Part shown: in pieces, positions 14,517 through 23,662 of the stretch
How positions within the stretch are numbered: the stretch's first letter is position 1
Layout of the letters: every line of letters starts with the position of its first letter
Source of the DNA: Hymenobacter sp. J193
GTDB lineage: Bacteria > Bacteroidota > Bacteroidia > Cytophagales > Hymenobacteraceae
Reading direction: 5' to 3'
DNA: 64,000 nucleotides
NCBI RefSeq assembly: GCF_024700075.1
Contig: NZ_JAJONE010000001.1
Coordinates: forward strand, 3,929,001 to 3,993,000
Program-made: the position numbers and the translations under genes
The notes under the pieces: model-generated
Database searches by the model: none
Told to the model about the DNA's origin: nothing
What the model saw: the letters and a program-made list of their open reading frames with translations, nothing else

Positions 14517-15239
14517 TCAGCGCAGCAGAAACAGGTCATCTATGCCCATGGGCCGGCGGCTGGTGTAGCCTTCCGCAAACTGTACCCTGATGTAGCTACC
14601 CAACTCCCGGTTACGGGCTTCCAGGATACTCAAAAAGTCGGGCGAGGAAATGTAGGTCTTCACCTCGTCAGTGGCGTACTCGGGGTGGTAGAACTGACTT
14701 CGGAAAGCAGTGAGGGCCTCCAGCTTCTGTTCCCAGAAATCAGAAATATCCACCACGATGTCGGGGCGGACGTAGCTGTTGTGGATGGCCTGGAGCAGCA
14801 GCCGGGGCCGCCAGGGCGCCTGCGCCCGGCCTTCCCACTCGGTCTGAACTTTGGGCAAACCCGCCAGAAAAGCGGCGTCGTGCACCAAGTCGGCGGCGCG
14901 GCCGTGGTCGGGGTGCCGGTCAATGTTGGGATTAGTCAGAATCAACTCGGGCTGAAAGCGGCGGATAACCTCGATAACGCGGCGCTGGTGCTCTTCGTCG
15001 TTGCGGAAAAACCCGTCGCGCATGCGCAGGTTTTCGCGCACGTGCAGGCCCAGGATGCGGGCCGCTTCGGCTGCTTCCTCGTCGCGCAGCTCGGCCGAGC
15101 CGCGGGAACCCAGCTCGCCCCGCGTCAAATCCACCACGCCCACTTTTCGCCCGGCCGCGGCATGGCGCAGCAGCGTGCCGGCGCAGCCCAGCTCGGCATC
15201 GTCGGGGTGAGCGGCCAGCATCAGCAAATCAAGCTTCAT
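14517..15239 (-). CDS. bshB1: Bacillithiol biosynthesis deacetylase BshB1
   Basis: 240 residues of the PIG-L/LmbE zinc deacetylase family. The N-terminal A-H-P-D-D-A-E-L-G motif (about 10-18) and H-P-D-H-G near 111 supply the zinc ligands and catalytic Asp. N-P-N-I-D-R-H-P and the overall length match BshB1, which removes acetyl from N-acetylglucosaminyl malate in bacillithiol synthesis. The thiol fits the peroxide functions elsewhere in the window, though the genes are not linked. Several ATG codons are possible; 15239 is chosen because M-K-L-D-L-L is the family's usual start. Confidence 0.9.
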   Translation of the reverse strand: MKLDLLMLAAHPDDAELGCAGTLLRHAAAGRKVGVVDLTRGELGSRGSAELRDEEAAEAARILGLHVRENLRMRDGFFRNDEEHQRRVIEVIRRFQPELILTNPNIDRHPDHGRAADLVHDAAFLAGLPKVQTEWEGRAQAPWRPRLLLQAIHNSYVRPDIVVDISDFWEQKLEALTAFRSQFYHPEYATDEVKTYISSPDFLSILEARNRELGSYIRVQFAEGYTSRRPMGIDDLFLLR

Positions 15240-15268
15240 ATCAACGTCCATAAACAAAAAGCAAACGG

Positions 15269-15690
15269 CTAGCGCACGAGGTGGCCTCCGGGCTGTACCT
15301 CCAGCAGCTGATTGTGGCGCACATCGTACACGTAGCCAAACACCTGCACCTCAGCCGGGAGATGCGGGTGCTGCTTAACGCGGGCCAGATCCGCGGCCAC
15401 TGCCTTCGTAAGGTCCGAAAAAGAAGTTGGAGCCGGAACTACGGCCGTTGGACCGGCGCTGGAAAGCACGGCAGCCAGCGCCTCATCCAGCAGTCGGTGT
15501 GCTGGATGAGAAACCATTCTCGCGTGCCCAGCACCTGGTGGGAGAGCAGCAGGGCCTGCAGCGTTTCATCGGTAACGCGGCCGCCGGCGTTGCGCAGCAC
15601 GTGGGCGCTGCCTTCGGGCACGCCCAGCAGGCGTGTGGGGTCGAGACGGGCATCCATGCAGGTAAGAATAGCGAAACGGCGGGTGGGCAC
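15269..15690 (-). pseudogene. Frameshifted beta-carbonic anhydrase remnant
   Basis: Two overlapping frames together make one beta-class carbonic anhydrase. The first (from 15690) has [24 protein letters not shown] and I-Q-H-T-D-C. The second continues as [14 protein letters not shown] to L-R-type ends. At the join, near 15497-15512, the expected Gly-Met after H-T-D-C is missing. The gap fits loss of about 7 bases between two TGC triplets. The three zinc ligands precede the break, but the C-terminal half is out of frame, so it is probably inactive. An intact beta-carbonic anhydrase is at 40198. A homopolymer error does not explain this one. Confidence 0.8.
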
Positions 15691-15728
15691 AGCGGAGAGG
15701 ATTAGAAAGAAAATCGGCCCATTCCGGG

Positions 15729-17006
15729 CTAACGGAACAGGAAATAGGCAATCAGCAGCGTGATAAAGATGTTGAAGGTCTGCGCCAGCAGGAAGGCGTA
15801 GAGCGGCTTCTTGTTTTCGTGCTTGAACAGGTCCTTAAAGTTCGTTTCCAGCCCGATGCTGGTGAAGGCCAGCGCAAACCACAGCCCCTGGGCACTCTTC
15901 AGCCCGCCCTTCACGGCCTCAGTTGTTTCGGGGGCCAGCACGAAGGAGAACAGCAGCGAAGCGGCCACAAAGCCCAGCACAAACTTGGGAAACCGCTCCC
16001 AGATGACGCCCAGCGTGGGTTTGGTGCCCGGCTCGGTGGCGTTGGGGTGTTGGGTGTAGGTCCAGTACATGGAAATGGCGAAAGCGGCCACGCCCAGCAG
16101 CACGTTCTGCGAAAACTTGACGATGGTGCTGATTTTCAGCGCTTCTTCGCCTACCAGCGTGCCCGAGGCCACTACGGCGCCGGTGGTATCGATGCTGCCG
16201 CCGAGCCAGGCCCCGGTGACCTGCTGCGAAAGACCCAGCCAGTGCGCGGCGTAGGGCATGAGCAGCATCATGGGAATGGCCGTGATGAGCACCAGGGAAA
16301 TGACGTAGGAAAGCTTCTTGGCGTCGCCCTTAATGGCTCCCGACGTGGCAATGGCCGCCGACACCCCGCAAATAGACACGGCGCTGGAAATCATCATCGT
16401 CAGCTCCTCATCCACGCCCAGCCGGCGGCACAGCCAGAAGGCAAAGTACCACACCGCCAGCACTACCACCAGCGCCTGAACCAGCCCCAGTGAGCCAGCC
16501 TTCAGAATGTCGGTAAAGATGACGCTCGTGCCCAGCAGCACCAATCCGATTTTTACGAACAGCTCGGTGCTGAGCGTGGCCCGCAGCCAGTCGGGCAGCC
16601 CAAGCAGGTTGCCGATGAGCAGACCAGCCAGCAAGCTGAAAATAACGGCTTCCAGCCCCAGACTGCGAGCCGTCTTGCTGCCGGCAGCTATCAGCGCCAC
16701 CAGTGTGAGCAGGTATACAATGGGAAACCCTAGGGCATAATTCTTCAGGGAGCGGTTGGTGAGCCAGGCCCCCACCGCGCCGACAGCCGCCAGATACACA
16801 AACTGGGTTAGGATCAGCTGCAGATTGGCCGGACTGAGCACTTTGCCGGTCAGGTCGGCAGCGGAGTCCCAACTGAACACGGGTACGGCGAAGGGCAAAC
16901 CGGACAGGGAAAGCCCAATCAGCAGGGCGCCCAGCACCACTACCACCCAGTCTTCGTGCAGGCTGAAAGTGGATGCGACCGGAACGGTTTTAACGGCAGT
17001 TGACAT
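15729..17006 (-). CDS. YeiH-family putative sulfate/anion exporter
   Basis: 425 residues with about ten membrane helices. The family hallmarks are [11 protein letters not shown] after helix 5, [15 protein letters not shown] near the middle, and [14 protein letters not shown] later. This is the conserved YeiH/YadS-type inner-membrane family, whose substrate is not well fixed; sulfonate or sulfate export has been proposed. It follows the FAD oxidoreductase with a gap of 33 bases on the same strand and lies just upstream of the broken carbonic anhydrase. Confidence 0.88.
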   Translation of the reverse strand: MSTAVKTVPVASTFSLHEDWVVVVLGALLIGLSLSGLPFAVPVFSWDSAADLTGKVLSPANLQLILTQFVYLAAVGAVGAWLTNRSLKNYALGFPIVYLLTLVALIAAGSKTARSLGLEAVIFSLLAGLLIGNLLGLPDWLRATLSTELFVKIGLVLLGTSVIFTDILKAGSLGLVQALVVVLAVWYFAFWLCRRLGVDEELTMMISSAVSICGVSAAIATSGAIKGDAKKLSYVISLVLITAIPMMLLMPYAAHWLGLSQQVTGAWLGGSIDTTGAVVASGTLVGEEALKISTIVKFSQNVLLGVAAFAISMYWTYTQHPNATEPGTKPTLGVIWERFPKFVLGFVAASLLFSFVLAPETTEAVKGGLKSAQGLWFALAFTSIGLETNFKDLFKHENKKPLYAFLLAQTFNIFITLLIAYFLFR

Positions 17007-17039
17007 ACTTGAAAAGAAAAGACGAAGAGAGAAAAAGGA

Positions 17040-18515
17040 TTAGCGGCTGGCCGGGGCCAAAGGGGCTTCGTGGTACAGGGGCGCGGCTTCCAGCTGAAAC
17101 ACGTCCCGCAGGGCGCGGCGGGCGGCGTGGTAGCCGCACATGCCGTGCACCCCGCCGCCGGGAGGAGTGGCCGAGGAGCACAGATACAGCCCGGTCTTTG
17201 AGGTTCGATAGGGTGAGGCGCGCAGCGCGGGCCGGGTAAACAGCTGGCTGATATCCAGCCGCCCGCCGTTAATGTCGCCGCCCACGTAGTTGGGGTTGTA
17301 GGCTTCGAGTTGGGCCGTATTGAAGGTGTGCCGGCCGATGATCAGGTCCTGAAAGCCCGGGGCAAAGCGCTCCACTTGCTGCTCGATGCGGGTGGTCATG
17401 TCTTGCGTGGAGCCGTTCGGGACGTGGCAGTAGGCCCAGGCGGTGTGCTGGCCGGCCGGGGCGCGGGTGTTGTCGAAAAGGCTCTGCTGGGCCAGCAGCA
17501 CGAAGGGCTTTTCGGGGTGCGCGCCGTTGGCGGTGGCTTTTTCGCTGGCCGCAATTTCCTCCTGGGTGCCGCCCAGGTGCACCGTGCCGGCCTGGCGGCC
17601 CTCGGCGGCCGTGAAGGGAATCGGTCCATCCAGCGCCCAGTCCACTTTAAACACACCCATGCCGTAGCGGTAGCGTCGCAGCTGCCACTGGTACACCGCC
17701 GACAGATCGTGGCCAGAAATCTGCAGCAATTGGGCGGGCGTCACGTCGAAAAGCACGGCTTTGGCGGAGGGCAGCTGGGCCAGGGCGCGGACGTAGGTGC
17801 CGGTTTCAATCTGCCCGCCCAGGGCCACGAAGTGCGCAGCCAGGGCGTCGGCAATGGACTGGGAGCCGCCTTTGGGCAGCGGCCAGCCTTTGCGGTGGGC
17901 CGCCGCCAACAGCACCAGCCCAATGGCCGAAGTAGTGAGGTTGCCGAGCGGCTGAATGGCGTGGGCGGCCATGCCGGCAAACAGCCCCCGGGCTTCTTTG
18001 GTCTGGAAGTGCCGGGCCAGCAGCGTGGCCGGCTGCAGGGCCGACAAGCCAAACCGTGCCATGTCCAGCGGGTGCTTCGGGAAACGCAGTGGGGCCAGCA
18101 CGTCGTTGGCAATGCGGGGCCAGCTGGCTACCACCGGCTCCAGCAGCTGCCGGTACGCCTGCTCATCGGCCCCCAGGCTTTGCGCCGTAGCCGCCAGGGA
18201 GTTGACTACTGATGCGGCCGTGCCATTATCGAATGGATGAGCGGCGGCTACGGGCGGGGTAATGTATTCCAGCCCGTACTGCGCCAGCGGCAGCATCTGA
18301 AAAAACGGGGAGCCCGCCGCCAGCGGGTGAATGGCCGAGCAGATGTCGTGGCGAAAGCCGGGCAAAGTCAGCTCGGCCGTGCGCAGGCCGCCACCCAGCT
18401 TGTTTTTGCCTTCGAGCAGCAGCACCCGCAAACCGGCCTGCTGCAGCACAATGGCCGCCGCCAACCCGTTCGGGCCCGAGCCCACTACCACCGCATCATA
18501 CTCAGGTTTGCTCAT
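17040..18515 (-). CDS. FAD-dependent oxidoreductase, phytoene-desaturase-like
   Basis: 491 residues. The N-terminal dinucleotide fold reads D-A-V-V-V-G-S-G-P-N-G-L-A-A-A-I, followed by the acidic end L-L-L-E-G and G-G-G-L-R-T-A-E, the amine-oxidase/phytoene-dehydrogenase signature. The C-terminus has the second FAD contact G-L-Y-L-C-S-S-A-T-P-P-G-G-G-V-H-G-M-C-G. Members of this group (PYROXD2-like, CrtI-like) oxidise diverse substrates and this one's is unknown; no carotenoid genes are nearby. Its ATG directly abuts the heptad/octad array at 18516, which would form its leader. Confidence 0.88.
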   Translation of the reverse strand: MSKPEYDAVVVGSGPNGLAAAIVLQQAGLRVLLLEGKNKLGGGLRTAELTLPGFRHDICSAIHPLAAGSPFFQMLPLAQYGLEYITPPVAAAHPFDNGTAASVVNSLAATAQSLGADEQAYRQLLEPVVASWPRIANDVLAPLRFPKHPLDMARFGLSALQPATLLARHFQTKEARGLFAGMAAHAIQPLGNLTTSAIGLVLLAAAHRKGWPLPKGGSQSIADALAAHFVALGGQIETGTYVRALAQLPSAKAVLFDVTPAQLLQISGHDLSAVYQWQLRRYRYGMGVFKVDWALDGPIPFTAAEGRQAGTVHLGGTQEEIAASEKATANGAHPEKPFVLLAQQSLFDNTRAPAGQHTAWAYCHVPNGSTQDMTTRIEQQVERFAPGFQDLIIGRHTFNTAQLEAYNPNYVGGDINGGRLDISQLFTRPALRASPYRTSKTGLYLCSSATPPGGGVHGMCGYHAARRALRDVFQLEAAPLYHEAPLAPASR

Positions 18516-18653
18516 AGGTGAAATGGTGAAGTTGTGAAATAGTGAGTTTTTGAGGATTGAAATAGGCGTTTAAACCCGATTGCCACCTTTCGTCTGCATC
18601 TGCCTGCGAAGACTAACAACTGGTTTTTAACTCACACCTTCACCATTTCACCT
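18516..18653. repeat. Octad-array inverted repeat between two minus-strand genes
   Basis: The left arm from 18516 shows GTGA every 8 bases (four times). Its first 16 bases, to 18531, are repeated exactly as reverse complement at 18638-18653. One arm touches the start codon of the FAD gene and the other touches the stop codon of the DoxX-like gene, so the element fills the whole gap. Confidence 0.85.
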
Positions 18654-20380
18654 CTAATACTGCCCGGCCGACAGCGTCGACTCCGACAAGGTATACCGGC
18701 GGTCTACGCGGTCCAACATCACGTAGAGGGAATCTTTCCGCTCATTGAGGCCGCGCAGCACCACGTGCCGGCCACCATCGGTGGTGTGGTAGGTTAGCGT
18801 CATCCGGTCGCGCTTTTCAGGCTTCTGCTCGGCTTTGATGCCCCGTTCGCGCCGGGTGCTCAGGGCCGCGGGGTTGATTTTGAGGGTTTCGTCGCCGATG
18901 CGCGCCAGGGCTTCGGGGCTGATCCAGCCGGCCAGCGAAGCCTGGTACTTGGCTTGCTGCTCGGCTTCCTTGCCCCCCACGTAGCTGCCGCCATAGTCGC
19001 CGCCGTAGCCATTGTTGTGGCCGGCCGGAATGCTGCTGCCGCGCACCTGGGCCGTGGCTTTTCCGGCTTCTTCCTCGGGCTGGCCGCGCCGACCTCTTTT
19101 GCCGGTGAGCACCTTGCTTTGCAGGTAGAGCGTGTGGGTTTGCGGGTCAACATCATAGTAAAACACGCGCTGCCCGCCGGCCAGACCAGTCGTTTCAAAG
19201 GTGCGGTTGATGTCGCGCATGGCCGCGCCGCCCCCGTTGGAGAGGTCGAGCTTATGCGGGCGGTTTACTTTGTAGGTGAAGCTGGTCCATTTCTCGAAGG
19301 TGGCCTGCTGCCAGCGCACACTGTCGAGCGGGGAGTAAGGCAGCACCTGCCCGTTGAGGCGAAACTCCGCCACGTTGTAGAGCCCGCGCAGCTCAGCAAG
19401 GCCCTTCTGGGCGGGCTGCTTGTAGGGGTCGTAGGTGAAGTTGAGGTACTCGAGGTAAGTCAGGTACCCCAGAAAGATACCGATAGTAGCCACCTTCAGC
19501 CCCAGCCGGGTGAAGCGTAGCCAGGCTTCCTTGAACTGGGGGAGTAGTGCCGGGGCACCGTGTACCGCTCCCGAATCAGCAGGTTGTAGAGGTTGGGCAG
19601 GTCTTGCACCAGCAGAAAGGCGGCCAGCAGCACGAAATAGGAGCTGTAGACATGCACGCCCCCGTCATAGGCGAAGTTCACGAACACGATGTCGCCCAAT
19701 GCGCCCAGCAGCAGGGCCGCGCCCAGAAAGGTGGTGCGCCGGAAAAACAGCATGGCCCCCGCCAGCGTTTCTACCACGCCGGTAAATACCTGGTACCAGG
19801 GCACAATGCCGATTTGCAGCCAGAAGATTTTCTGGGCAGTCATGTCCCCAAAGTCACTGTTCAAAATGCCAATGGAGGGGTAGGGCATCTGCGTGGGGAA
19901 CACCTTGGTGAACCCGAAGCCGATGATGCCGATGCCGGCCCGGAAGCGCACTAGCACGCGCAGCCAGTAGTAGAGCACCTCGTATTCTTCCTTTTTGCGG
20001 GACAGCAGCGTCCAGATCAGGCCAACAACCAGCGAAATGCCCAGGGCAATAAACCACTTGTCGTAGCCGAGCAGGGCCGGCGCTCCGCCTTCCGCGCCGC
20101 CCTTCAGAAAGAACGAAGGCGAGAAGCGGGCAATGTCGTAGACGTCGCGGTAGTGCCCGTGCAGCCAGTCGATGGTGAATAGGTTCTTGTACCAGCCCAG
20201 GTCGCTGGGCAGGGAAAGGAGAATGAAAAACGGGAAGGCCACCCGGAACAGCACGCGCTGCCAGGGTTTCCAGGGTCGGCGGGCGGCGGCCGTTTTAACG
20301 GTCGAAGGCGCGTACCTGGAGCGGCTGGCGGCCACCGGAGCCTCGGGGCCGGGTGCAAGGGTGAAAGAGGTGGTAGACAT
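18654..20380 (-). pseudogene. DoxX-like membrane protein gene split by a frameshift
   Basis: The frame 20380-19496 encodes five or six membrane helices and then R-Y-T-V-P-R-H-Y-S-P before drifting to a stop. The frame 19493-18654 resumes with G-I-F-L-G-Y-L and a soluble C-terminal domain. The paralogue next door (20410-21807) carries both parts in one 465-residue protein, with G-L-Y-N-V-R-E-F-R-L matching G-L-Y-N-V-A-E-F-R-L here. Adding one C to the CCCCC run near 19545 joins the frames as S-P-Q-F-K-E-A-W-L-R-F-T-R-L-G-L-K. This is either a real single-base deletion or a sequencing error. The C-terminal region also has a Gly/Tyr-rich insert absent from the paralogue. Confidence 0.8.
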
Positions 20381-20409
20381 TGGAAAAGTCGTTTTCAGGT
20401 AGAGAAATG

Positions 20410-21807
20410 CTAGAGCTTCAGGTCCCCGCGGCGGCCGGTTTTGGCGGCTTCTTCGAGCAGGTGTTTCTTGTCGCGCTTTTCCAGCACCACCTGTAGGTCG
20501 CGGCCCTGCGCATCGGTGCCGCTGAGCGTGATGGTGCGGGCATCCGGGCGGGTAAGGCGGAGCGTGAGCTTATCGGCACCCTCACCTGGGTTGCGGTTCT
20601 GCAGGGTCAGCGTCTGGCCGTCGGAGCTTAGCTGGTAGGCGTAGTAGTGGCGGCCGGCGGCCCCGGCAAACTCGTAGTTGCGGTTGGCGTCCTGGGAATG
20701 AATGGCTTCGGTGTTGCTATGGTCGAGCACCACGGGACGGCTGGAGCGCACGCTGAGCGTGTTCCATTCTTCCAGCACTACATCCTGCCAGCGCTCCGGG
20801 TCGGTAGCGGAGTAAGGGCGCACCTGCCCGGCCAGCCGAAACTCCCGCACGTTGTAGAGGCCGGCCGCGTCAGGCAGGCCGGGCGTCTGGGGGTAGTGGT
20901 AGGGCCCGCGCTGATAGGCGGCGTAGGTTTTCACCCCGTACAGCCCCACAAACAAGAGCACGAAGCCGGCCTTCAGGACTTGCCGGCCCGAGCGTTGCCA
21001 GCCTTCGGGCAGCACCAGCTGAAAGCGGTTCGGAACAGCAGGCCGCTCCAACGTCAGCAGGTCGTTTACACGGCGGGCATCGTACCAGAGCACCACCAGT
21101 GCCAGGGCCAGCAGGTAGAAGCTGTACACGTACTCGCCGCCCTCGTAGGCCAGGTTGGAGAGAAACACGTTGCCCAGAAACGAAATGCTGAGGAAGGCCC
21201 CGATGCTAGCCGTGCGCCGGTTCAGCAGCAGCACCGCGCTTAGAATCTCCACCAGCCCCAGAAACGACTGGTACGAAGGCACGATGCCCAAACTCAACGA
21301 GAAAATCTTCCAGTCGCTCAGGTCGCCGTAGTGGGTATTGAGCAAGCTCAGGGAAGGCGGCGGGGACTGCATGGGGAAGAGCTTGAGGAAGCCATAAGCC
21401 AGCAGGCCCGCCGCCAGCCGGTAGCGCACCAGCACCCGCAGCCAGTAGTACAGGGTGTTGTACTCCGGGCGGCTTTTGTCGACCAAGCTCCAGACCACCG
21501 CACCCACGGCAGCCAGCAAAGCCACTACCGCCCAGTTGAGGAAGGTGTCGGGGCCGTCGAAAAAGCGTGGGCTGTAGTGCGCCACCCGGAAGATGTCGCC
21601 GAAGGAGAAGCCCGACCAGTTGGCGGCTACGTCGCGGTAGTACTTCCAGTCGAGGGGCAGCACCTGCAGGGCGAAATACAGGAAAGCAAAGCGAAACAGG
21701 GCTTTTTCGTAGCCCGCCCACTGGTGCTCAGGGGCGGCGGAGCTTGTCGGCTCTACGAAACGCGGCCGTTCCAGCACCGGCGCGGCGGGGGATAAGGTTG
21801 TGCTCAT
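20410..21807 (-). CDS. DoxX-like integral membrane protein
   Basis: 465 residues. The first 300 hold about seven hydrophobic helices with W-L-R-V-L-V-R-Y-R and G-L-V-E-I-L-S-A-V-L-L-L-N-R-R, a layout like DoxX/TQO membrane subunits. The last 170 residues are soluble and begin L-Y-N-V-R-E-F-R-L-A-G-Q-V. No redox motif is visible, and its role is not known. It lies 103 bases downstream of the SusD gene and 30 bases upstream of its frameshifted paralogue, all on one strand, so it could be part of the same transcript. The two genes look like a tandem duplication. Confidence 0.75.
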   Translation of the reverse strand: MSTTLSPAAPVLERPRFVEPTSSAAPEHQWAGYEKALFRFAFLYFALQVLPLDWKYYRDVAANWSGFSFGDIFRVAHYSPRFFDGPDTFLNWAVVALLAAVGAVVWSLVDKSRPEYNTLYYWLRVLVRYRLAAGLLAYGFLKLFPMQSPPPSLSLLNTHYGDLSDWKIFSLSLGIVPSYQSFLGLVEILSAVLLLNRRTASIGAFLSISFLGNVFLSNLAYEGGEYVYSFYLLALALVVLWYDARRVNDLLTLERPAVPNRFQLVLPEGWQRSGRQVLKAGFVLLFVGLYGVKTYAAYQRGPYHYPQTPGLPDAAGLYNVREFRLAGQVRPYSATDPERWQDVVLEEWNTLSVRSSRPVVLDHSNTEAIHSQDANRNYEFAGAAGRHYYAYQLSSDGQTLTLQNRNPGEGADKLTLRLTRPDARTITLSGTDAQGRDLQVVLEKRDKKHLLEEAAKTGRRGDLKL

Positions 21808-21910
21808 GGGAGTGTAGAAGGAGGTAGCAGAAAATTCAATTCCTGTGTTTGGGAATTGTCATGCTTCGACCAGCTCAGCATGATGGTCTGAATAGTATTT
21901 GAATGCCGGG

Positions 21911-23311
21911 CTAGTACCCTTCGTTTTGCTTGAGGGCCGCATCAACCTGCAGCTGGCTGATGGGAATGGGCAGCACCAGGCGGAAGCCGGGCAGCGGAGC
22001 GTTGGGGTCCAGCGGGTCTTTGAAGAGGGTCGTGGCCCGGCCGGTGCGCGCCAGGTCAAACCAGCGGTGGGGCTCTAGGGCAAACTCCAGCCGCCGCTCG
22101 TCTTCCACGGCCAGTAGTGCTTCCTCCGGTGTGGCCGCAGTACTGGCTTCCAGCCCGGCGCGGGCCCGCACGGCGTTGAGGTCGGCCAGTGCTTCGGTCA
22201 GTTTGCCTTGCTGTGCCCGCGCCTCGGCCCGAATCAAATACAGCTCGGCAATGCGGAAGATGTAGCTGGGGTCTGAGGCAGGGCTGCGGTAGTAGAGGTT
22301 GCCGTACCAGGTGGTGCTGTTCAGCGCCGCAATCAGCGTGCTGCGGCCGTTGGGTGTGTTGTTCGGCGCAGTATTCAGCAGGCCCACCAGCGCATCGTTC
22401 GGGGCCCACTGCCGGGTGCCGCCGTTGGCTGTCGGCTGCCACTGCCCGCGGTGGCCGTTTACCTCGGTGGTGCCGTTGTAGAACACCTCAAACACCGACT
22501 CGCGGCTGCCGCGCACGTTGCCCGCAAACCAGGCGTTGAAGGGCGCTACCAGCTGGTAGTTCGCGTCGTCGCCGACCAGGCGGCTGGCATAATCCTCAGC
22601 TTGGGCCCAGTTCTGCTGATACAGGTACAGCCGCGCTTTCAGGGCCCACACCGTTTTTTGGGTGGCCCGGTAACGGTCGTTGGTGGTCACGGTGGCGGGG
22701 TTGGGCAGCAGGGGTTCGGCCGCCTCCAGGTCGCGCAAGGCATGGGCGTAGGTTTCGGCCTGCGTGGCGCGCGCAATGCCCTGGTTGGAAGTAGCCGTAA
22801 GCGTAGGCGCAGTGATGATAGGCACCCCGCCGAAGGTGCGGGCCAGGTCGAAGTAAGCCAGGGCCCGCAGGAAGTAGGCCTCGCCCACGTACTGGTTGCG
22901 CAGTGCCTCGGTCAGCAGCGGGTCCGTCACGCCGGGCACTTTGCTGATGACGTGGTTGGCGCGGTTGATGGTCACGTAAATCGACGACCATACGGTGCTG
23001 ATGGTGGAGTTGTCGGCCCGCACGTTGTGGTTGATGAACTCCTGCACCTGCGACTGGGTGCCGGTCCACTTCACGTTGTCCCCGGTCAGGTAGCCGATGC
23101 TCTGGAAGCTGGTGCCGTAGTAGCCGCCGCTGGCCAGGGCACTATACACCCCGTTGAGGGCCGTAGCGGCCGATTTCTGGTCGGTAATGGTCTGGTCGTC
23201 GGCTACCGATTCGCGGGGGGCCACGTCAAGAAAGTCCTCGCAGGCCGATACGCTGAACGCCAGGGCAATGGAAGCGAAAAGAGCGACGGTTTTTAGGTAG
23301 GCAGTAGACAT
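21911..23311 (-). CDS. SusD/RagB-family outer-membrane glycan-binding lipoprotein
   Basis: 466 residues. The signal peptide ends in a lipobox-like F-S-V-S-A-C-E-D-F-L-D with the lipidated Cys near 24, and the mature N-terminus is classic SusD (D-F-L-D-V-A-P-R). TPR-like helices follow, including A-Y-F-L-R-A-L-A-Y-F-D-L-A-R-T-F-G-G-V-P-I. The C-terminus has R-R-L-E-F-A-L-E-P-H-R-W-F-D-L-A-R-T-G. SusD caps its SusC partner and binds the oligosaccharide. The SusC gene lies upstream with a 351-base gap holding a tandem array. Nearby GH53 and GH2 genes suggest beta-1,4-galactan fragments as ligand. Confidence 0.95.
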   Translation of the reverse strand: MSTAYLKTVALFASIALAFSVSACEDFLDVAPRESVADDQTITDQKSAATALNGVYSALASGGYYGTSFQSIGYLTGDNVKWTGTQSQVQEFINHNVRADNSTISTVWSSIYVTINRANHVISKVPGVTDPLLTEALRNQYVGEAYFLRALAYFDLARTFGGVPIITAPTLTATSNQGIARATQAETYAHALRDLEAAEPLLPNPATVTTNDRYRATQKTVWALKARLYLYQQNWAQAEDYASRLVGDDANYQLVAPFNAWFAGNVRGSRESVFEVFYNGTTEVNGHRGQWQPTANGGTRQWAPNDALVGLLNTAPNNTPNGRSTLIAALNSTTWYGNLYYRSPASDPSYIFRIAELYLIRAEARAQQGKLTEALADLNAVRARAGLEASTAATPEEALLAVEDERRLEFALEPHRWFDLARTGRATTLFKDPLDPNAPLPGFRLVLPIPISQLQVDAALKQNEGY

Positions 23312-23424
23312 GAGAAGTCAGGAGATAGAAGTCAGAAGAAGTTGTGGAAGCCGGAAGTCAACGGCTCATTGCCAGCTGCCCTGATACAGACAGGGTAAGG
23401 CGAAGCCGGCTTGCGCGGGTAGAG

Positions 23425-23456
23425 TACCGGCTGCGCAGAGCGCCCGGCAGCCGGTA
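23425..23456. repeat. Hairpin upstream of susD
   Basis: TACCGGCTG at 23425-23433 pairs perfectly with CAGCCGGTA at 23448-23456 around a 14-base loop. It lies between the 22-nt array and the susD start, so it may add to RNA structure in the susC-susD gap. No T run follows on either strand. Confidence 0.6.
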
Positions 23457-23496
23457 CCGGAGACGCTCTGCCCCGGTGCTCAGCCTATGTCAGCCA

Positions 23497-23650
23497 AGGA
23501 TATTCGGCATGTCATTGCTTTGCATTCCGAGTGTCATTGCCAGACATTCGAAATGTCTGCGGCAGATATTCCGAATGTCATTACCAGACATTTCAAATGT
23601 CCTTGGCAGACATGCGACGTGTCTCCGGCAGACATTTAGAATGTGAATGG
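23497..23650. repeat. Tandem array of seven 22-nt palindromic units between susC and susD
   Basis: Units begin at 23497, 23519, 23541, 23563, 23585, 23607 and 23629. A typical unit is CAGACATTCGAAATGTCTGC plus two bases. Each centres on a GACATT-N3-AATGTC-like dyad that varies but is mostly kept (GACATTTCAAATGTC, GACATGCGACGTGTC). There is no unique spacer between units. The array ends 12 bases before the complement of the SusC stop codon. Confidence 0.85.
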
Positions 23651-23662
23651 CTTGCATGATGC

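Noticed and set aside
23497..23650. CRISPR array
   Set aside because: Units are 22 bases head to tail with no unique spacers, no cas genes are near, and each unit is internally palindromic.
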